Assembly: GCF_002305895.1 (NCBI RefSeq) | Contig: NZ_CP022203.1 | Location: forward strand, 8,652,001-8,716,000 | Direction: 5' to 3' | DNA from: Corallococcus macrosporus DSM 14697 | Lineage (GTDB): Bacteria; Myxococcota; Myxococcia; Myxococcales; Myxococcaceae | Length of the DNA stretch: 64,000 nucleotides | Shown here: piece by piece, positions 61,042 through 64,000 of the stretch | How positions within the stretch are numbered: the first letter of the stretch is position 1 | Layout of the letters: every line of letters begins with the position of its first letter | Translations under genes and position numbers: made by a program | Notes under the pieces: generated by a model | Told to the model about the DNA's origin: nothing | The model's input: the letters and a program-made list of their open reading frames with translations, nothing else | Database searches by the model: none

Positions 61042-61389
61042 TCAGGAGCCGTAACCCGCGCTCTGGACGTCGATGAGGCGGCCGTTCTCGAACGTCACCA
61101 CCTGCATCAGGCGGCGCGGCCCGAAGTTGTAGGTCCAGTCCTCGTACTCGCGGGTGACGGAGCGCCGCTCCGTGTTGACGCCCCCACGGTGCCTGTCCGG
61201 CGTCACCGAGCCCTGCGAGTCCGTCACCGTGCGGAAGTTCTTCGCCGTCGGCTCGCCACACTTCGCGATGACCTCCGTCTGGAGCGCCCCATCCGACACC
61301 AGCGCCCGGCCACAACGGAGCGAGGCCGCCTCCACCGCCACGGGGGCGCCCGCCATCGCCAGAGCCACTGCCAGTCCAAGAGCACGCAT
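61042..61389 (-). CDS. DUF2845 secreted protein
   Basis: 115-residue exported protein of the DUF2845 type. The signal peptide MRALGLAVALAMAGAPVAVEA is followed by the family core SLRCGRALVSDGALQTEVIAKCGEP, with two Cys that may form a disulfide, and then WTYNFGPRRLMQVVTFENGRLIDV. Function unknown. The start at 61389 was chosen for the signal peptide; an in-frame codon at 61407 adds six residues. It has neighbours 58 bp and 112 bp away on the same strand but no sign of a shared task. Confidence 0.85.
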   Translation of the reverse strand: MRALGLAVALAMAGAPVAVEAASLRCGRALVSDGALQTEVIAKCGEPTAKNFRTVTDSQGSVTPDRHRGGVNTERRSVTREYEDWTYNFGPRRLMQVVTFENGRLIDVQSAGYGS

Positions 61390-61447
61390 GGGTTGTCTCC
61401 TCTCCATTCAGGTCGATGCGCAGGGGCAGCCGCGGGGACGGAGCACG

Positions 61448-62539
61448 CTACGCGTAGGGGTTGTAGAACCTGGCGAACGTCGCCTTGGCGAAGTCGCCGA
61501 AAGTCATTCCCGGCTGGAACGCGCCCACCTTCTGCTCGGCGGGGTCCACGCCCTCGGGCGGGCGCAGGTGCCTGTCATTGTCCGGCTGCATGAACACCGC
61601 GAAGGTGGCGCGGGAGATGTTGCGGCTGGCCGGGTACGCCAGCGCCTGCACCGCGTGCGGCGTGGAGCGCAGCAGGCCGCCTGTGACAATCTGGGAGCTC
61701 TCGCCAATCTGGAACGCCAGGCTGTCCTTCGGGATGACGACCTTGCGCTCCTCGCCGGTCCGCGTGCGCACGTACAGGCCCGCCTCCGGGTCCGGCACCG
61801 GGATGTCCTTGCGCGCCGGCTCCTTCGCGCCGGGCTCGGCCTCGAAGTACATGGCCGGACAGAGCGCCGTGAGCGAACCATGGTCGCTGTGCCACCCGCA
61901 CCACGAGTCGCGCGTGCGCGGCGTCGCGTCCTCGTTGATGGCGAAGTAGTAGAGCAGCCGCGCCTTGCACGCGCGCGACTCGCGAATCGTCTTCGCCAAC
62001 GCCGCGTCCGGGGACAGGCGGCTGCCCAGCTTGGAGCGCACGTACGTGTCGCACTGCTCGGCGACCAGCACGCCCACGTCCACCATGCGCTGGCCCAGCG
62101 CCATGAAGGCGGGCCGCAGCTCCGGGAAGTCCGCCTCCGGCCACACGTTGGGGTGGTAGTTCTCCGGGTGCTTCTCGATGAGCGCCGCGTCGGTGTGCGG
62201 CACGTCATACTGGGGGTTGTTGTAGTAGGAGCCCTTGAACTCGTCGAACTGGCCGGGGCGCAGCAGCTCCTTGCCGTGGCTCCAGCCGAACGAATAGCTG
62301 CTGCGCTCGTGGACGTAGCGGTCCTTCACCTCGGTGGGCAGCGCGGCGAAGCGGAAGCCCAGGGGCAGCAGGTTGTCGCGCAGCTCGGCCAGCCCGGGGA
62401 TGCCCTGGACGACGAGCAGGCCAATGCCGTCATGCCCGTAGGCGCGCTCGATGGCGGCGCTCAGGTCCGCGCCCGCCGCGAGCTGCGCATAATCGAGAAG
62501 AACCACTCCGTCCTTGGTGACCGTCACGTCGCTGCTCAT
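61448..62539 (-). CDS. Isopenicillin N synthase-like 2OG-Fe(II) oxygenase
   Basis: 363-residue non-haem iron oxygenase of the isopenicillin N synthase-like family, which is widespread in bacteria and plants. The iron ligands are seen in WHSDHGSLTALCP (HxD, near residue 212) and in STPHAVQALAYP (distal His, near 306); the Arg that binds 2-oxoglutarate is likely in SRATFAVFMQP. The N-terminal domain starts VVLLDYAQLAAG. The substrate is unknown. The ATG at 62539 (MSSDVTVTKDG) was chosen because the upstream extension has Cys/Arg-rich sequence outside the family. It stands alone. Confidence 0.9.
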   Translation of the reverse strand: MSSDVTVTKDGVVLLDYAQLAAGADLSAAIERAYGHDGIGLLVVQGIPGLAELRDNLLPLGFRFAALPTEVKDRYVHERSSYSFGWSHGKELLRPGQFDEFKGSYYNNPQYDVPHTDAALIEKHPENYHPNVWPEADFPELRPAFMALGQRMVDVGVLVAEQCDTYVRSKLGSRLSPDAALAKTIRESRACKARLLYYFAINEDATPRTRDSWCGWHSDHGSLTALCPAMYFEAEPGAKEPARKDIPVPDPEAGLYVRTRTGEERKVVIPKDSLAFQIGESSQIVTGGLLRSTPHAVQALAYPASRNISRATFAVFMQPDNDRHLRPPEGVDPAEQKVGAFQPGMTFGDFAKATFARFYNPYA

Positions 62540-62932
62540 CCCAGGTGCCTCGTGTCCGCTCCCCACGGCGCCACACCGGCATCCACGCCGGGCAGGGTGT
62601 GCACAGGCCACCCGTGACAAGGGAGACGGGGCCATACTGCCCGGTTTGGGCGCATGCGTGCCACCTGCGTCTCCCGGTGGCGGGCGGAAAGCCCCTGCTC
62701 CCCTCCTTGCTCCCGCGCCGTTGCCCCGGAGGACCGTCGCGCGCGGCGGCAGCCAGGACTCACGGCCCCCGCGATGGGAAGCCCGCTGTATACCGGAGAG
62801 GTCCGTACCGTCGGAGAGAGCATGGCGTGCAGCACCACCGACGCGGGCGCCTTCGAGATATTCATGGGCGCCCCCGTCCGCTCGACCTCACCCTGGACAA
62901 CGCGACGCCGGTGCGCCTCGCGCCGAAGGCCG
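62540..62932. other. Intergenic region with no supported gene
   Basis: 393 bp between the oxygenase start and the transglycosylase stop. Open frames on both strands are present but none shows a family signature or a consistent ribosome site. It should hold the oxygenase promoter. Confidence 0.5.
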
Positions 62933-64000
62933 CTACTTCCGCGGCGTGACGGGTACTGGCGCAATCAGGGGCGCGGCGCGGCCAGGCCGGGGCACGAGGA
63001 AGAGCAACCGGCCCTTCTGCTTCATCATCCCCGCCGCCAGCTCCGCCTGCGGCCCCGCGCCCCAGAAGACGTCCACCCGCCCCGCGCCCCGGATGGCCCC
63101 GCCCGTGTCCTGGTTGAGCACGAAGCGCGCCAGCGGCTTCCACTGCACGGAGCCGTCCGCCATGCGCACGGGGCGCTCGGTGTGGATGAAGGCCAGCCCG
63201 CCCTTGGGGAACAGCCGCGCGTCCGTCGCGATGGAGCGCCCCGCCGTCACCGGCCGCCCGAGCGACCCCACCGACGCGGTGTCCAGGAAGCGGAAGAACA
63301 CATAGGACTCGTTGTGCTCGAGCACCCGCGTGCGCTGCCGCGGGTTCGCCGCCAGCCAGGCGCGCAGCGCCTGCATCGACATCTGCTCCTTGGGGATGGC
63401 GCCCTCCTGGATGAGCAGCGAGCCGATGCTGCGATACGGCCGCCCGTTCGACGCGGCGTAGCCGACGCGGCGCCTGCTCCCGTCCGGAAGCAGCAACGAG
63501 CCGCTGCCCTGCACCTCCAGGAAGAAGAGCGCCACCGGGTCCCTGGCCCACGCCAGCTCCAGCTTCCGCCCGTTGAGCCGCCCCGCGCGGATGTCGCCGC
63601 GCGACCAGTACGGCACCACCTTGCGCCCCTCCAGCCGGCCCACGACGCGCTCTGACTTGAAGCGCTCCGCGAAGGACTCCAGCGGGACTTCAATCAAGTC
63701 GGACGGAGGCCCGAGGATGGGCACGTTGTACACGTCCGTCCGCGTCAGGCTCGCCTCGATGGTGGGCTCGTAGTAGCCGGTGAAGAGCACCTGGCCGTCC
63801 TCGCCTCCGGCGGCCTCCATCGGCTCGAAGTCCTCCAGGACCAGGGCCCACAGCGCCTCCGGGGTGAGGTCATCGCGCAGCCGCGCGTGCAGGCGCTCCA
63901 GGGCGGTCCGCAGCTCGGCGATGGTGACCTGCCGCGCCCCGTAGATGAAGCGCTGGTCGGACGGGCGGCGGCGCAGCCACACGAGGCTCTCCGCGACGGC
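62933..64000 (-). CDS. mltA: MltA-type lytic transglycosylase, 5' end cut by window
   Basis: The last 356 codons of a membrane-bound lytic murein transglycosylase A. Family landmarks: LFTGYYEPTIEASLTRTDVY near the visible residue 72, then EVPLESFAERFKSERVVGR and the catalytic core with VALFFLEVQGSGSLLLPDG, VGYAASNGRPYRSIG and VLNQDTGGAIRGAGRVDVFWG, which holds the conserved Asp. The enzyme cuts peptidoglycan glycan strands. The frame runs on past the right edge (AVAESLVWLRRRPSDQRF), so the signal sequence and true start are not visible. It ends TPRK at a normal stop. Confidence 0.92.
   Translation of the reverse strand, partial: AVAESLVWLRRRPSDQRFIYGARQVTIAELRTALERLHARLRDDLTPEALWALVLEDFEPMEAAGGEDGQVLFTGYYEPTIEASLTRTDVYNVPILGPPSDLIEVPLESFAERFKSERVVGRLEGRKVVPYWSRGDIRAGRLNGRKLELAWARDPVALFFLEVQGSGSLLLPDGSRRRVGYAASNGRPYRSIGSLLIQEGAIPKEQMSMQALRAWLAANPRQRTRVLEHNESYVFFRFLDTASVGSLGRPVTAGRSIATDARLFPKGGLAFIHTERPVRMADGSVQWKPLARFVLNQDTGGAIRGAGRVDVFWGAGPQAELAAGMMKQKGRLLFLVPRPGRAAPLIAPVPVTPRK

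Noticed and set aside
62654-63655. Plus-strand ORF opposite mltA
   Set aside because: Overlaps a clear transglycosylase gene and shows no motif.

Overview
The window is high-GC DNA whose gene content points to a myxobacterium of the Myxococcus/Corallococcus group. Markers are a DevTRS-type (MYXAN) CRISPR-Cas operon, a DUF2381 protein paired with a Ser/Thr kinase, a DUSAM-domain gene, an AHH nuclease with an Imm11-like partner, and several Ser/Thr kinases. No rRNA, tRNA or insertion sequence was recognised. All family assignments come from reading motifs; no database search was run.

Left part (1-7.8 kb, minus strand): the dev-type cas operon cas6-cas3-cas8(devT)-cas7(devR)-cas5(devS), with cas5 cut by the window edge. 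Its 0.4-kb leader holds a candidate small ORF and an imperfect direct repeat. Just upstream lies a Cap4-like protein, a PD-(D/E)xK-type nuclease domain fused to a SAVED domain, with no cyclase beside it.

8-25.6 kb is mixed: a DUF2381/kinase pair, an AI-2E-family permease, a possible CNF/BLF1-like deamidase, a MarR/aldo-keto reductase pair, a SWIM zinc finger-SNF2 helicase pair, a RavA/ViaA-like ATPase-VWA pair, and an AHH nuclease/Imm11-like cassette whose nuclease frame holds an in-frame TGA. 25.6-26.5 kb is a scar-like stretch with a degenerate CRISPR repeat, a Cys-rich gene fragment and a DUSAM gene also split by an in-frame TGA.

26.5-46.5 kb is one long co-oriented (minus) block. Upstream to downstream it runs: a large kinase-STAND ATPase protein, a sigma-70-like factor, a second kinase, a CD-NTase, a SAVED protein carrying an HExxH metallopeptidase motif, a complete type III-B Cmr operon (cmr1-6, with an intact GGDD cyclase motif in Cas10 and no HD domain), an AT-richer leader and a 63-repeat CRISPR array. 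The array has no cas6 or adaptation genes beside it, so it probably depends on those of the dev-type system. The CD-NTase plus SAVED-peptidase pair looks like a two-gene CBASS with an unusual protease effector, placed directly upstream of a second machine able to make cyclic oligoadenylate. This is the most interesting part of the window.

46.7-64 kb is ordinary genome: an Rpn-like nuclease, a sugar ABC importer without its ATPase, two tandem small paralogues, a cytochrome P450, a fatty acid desaturase, a DUF4846 protein with a 9-bp minisatellite, a CDP-alcohol phosphatidyltransferase, a double-DsbA protein, surface or secreted proteins, a 2OG-Fe(II) oxygenase and a lytic transglycosylase cut by the right edge.
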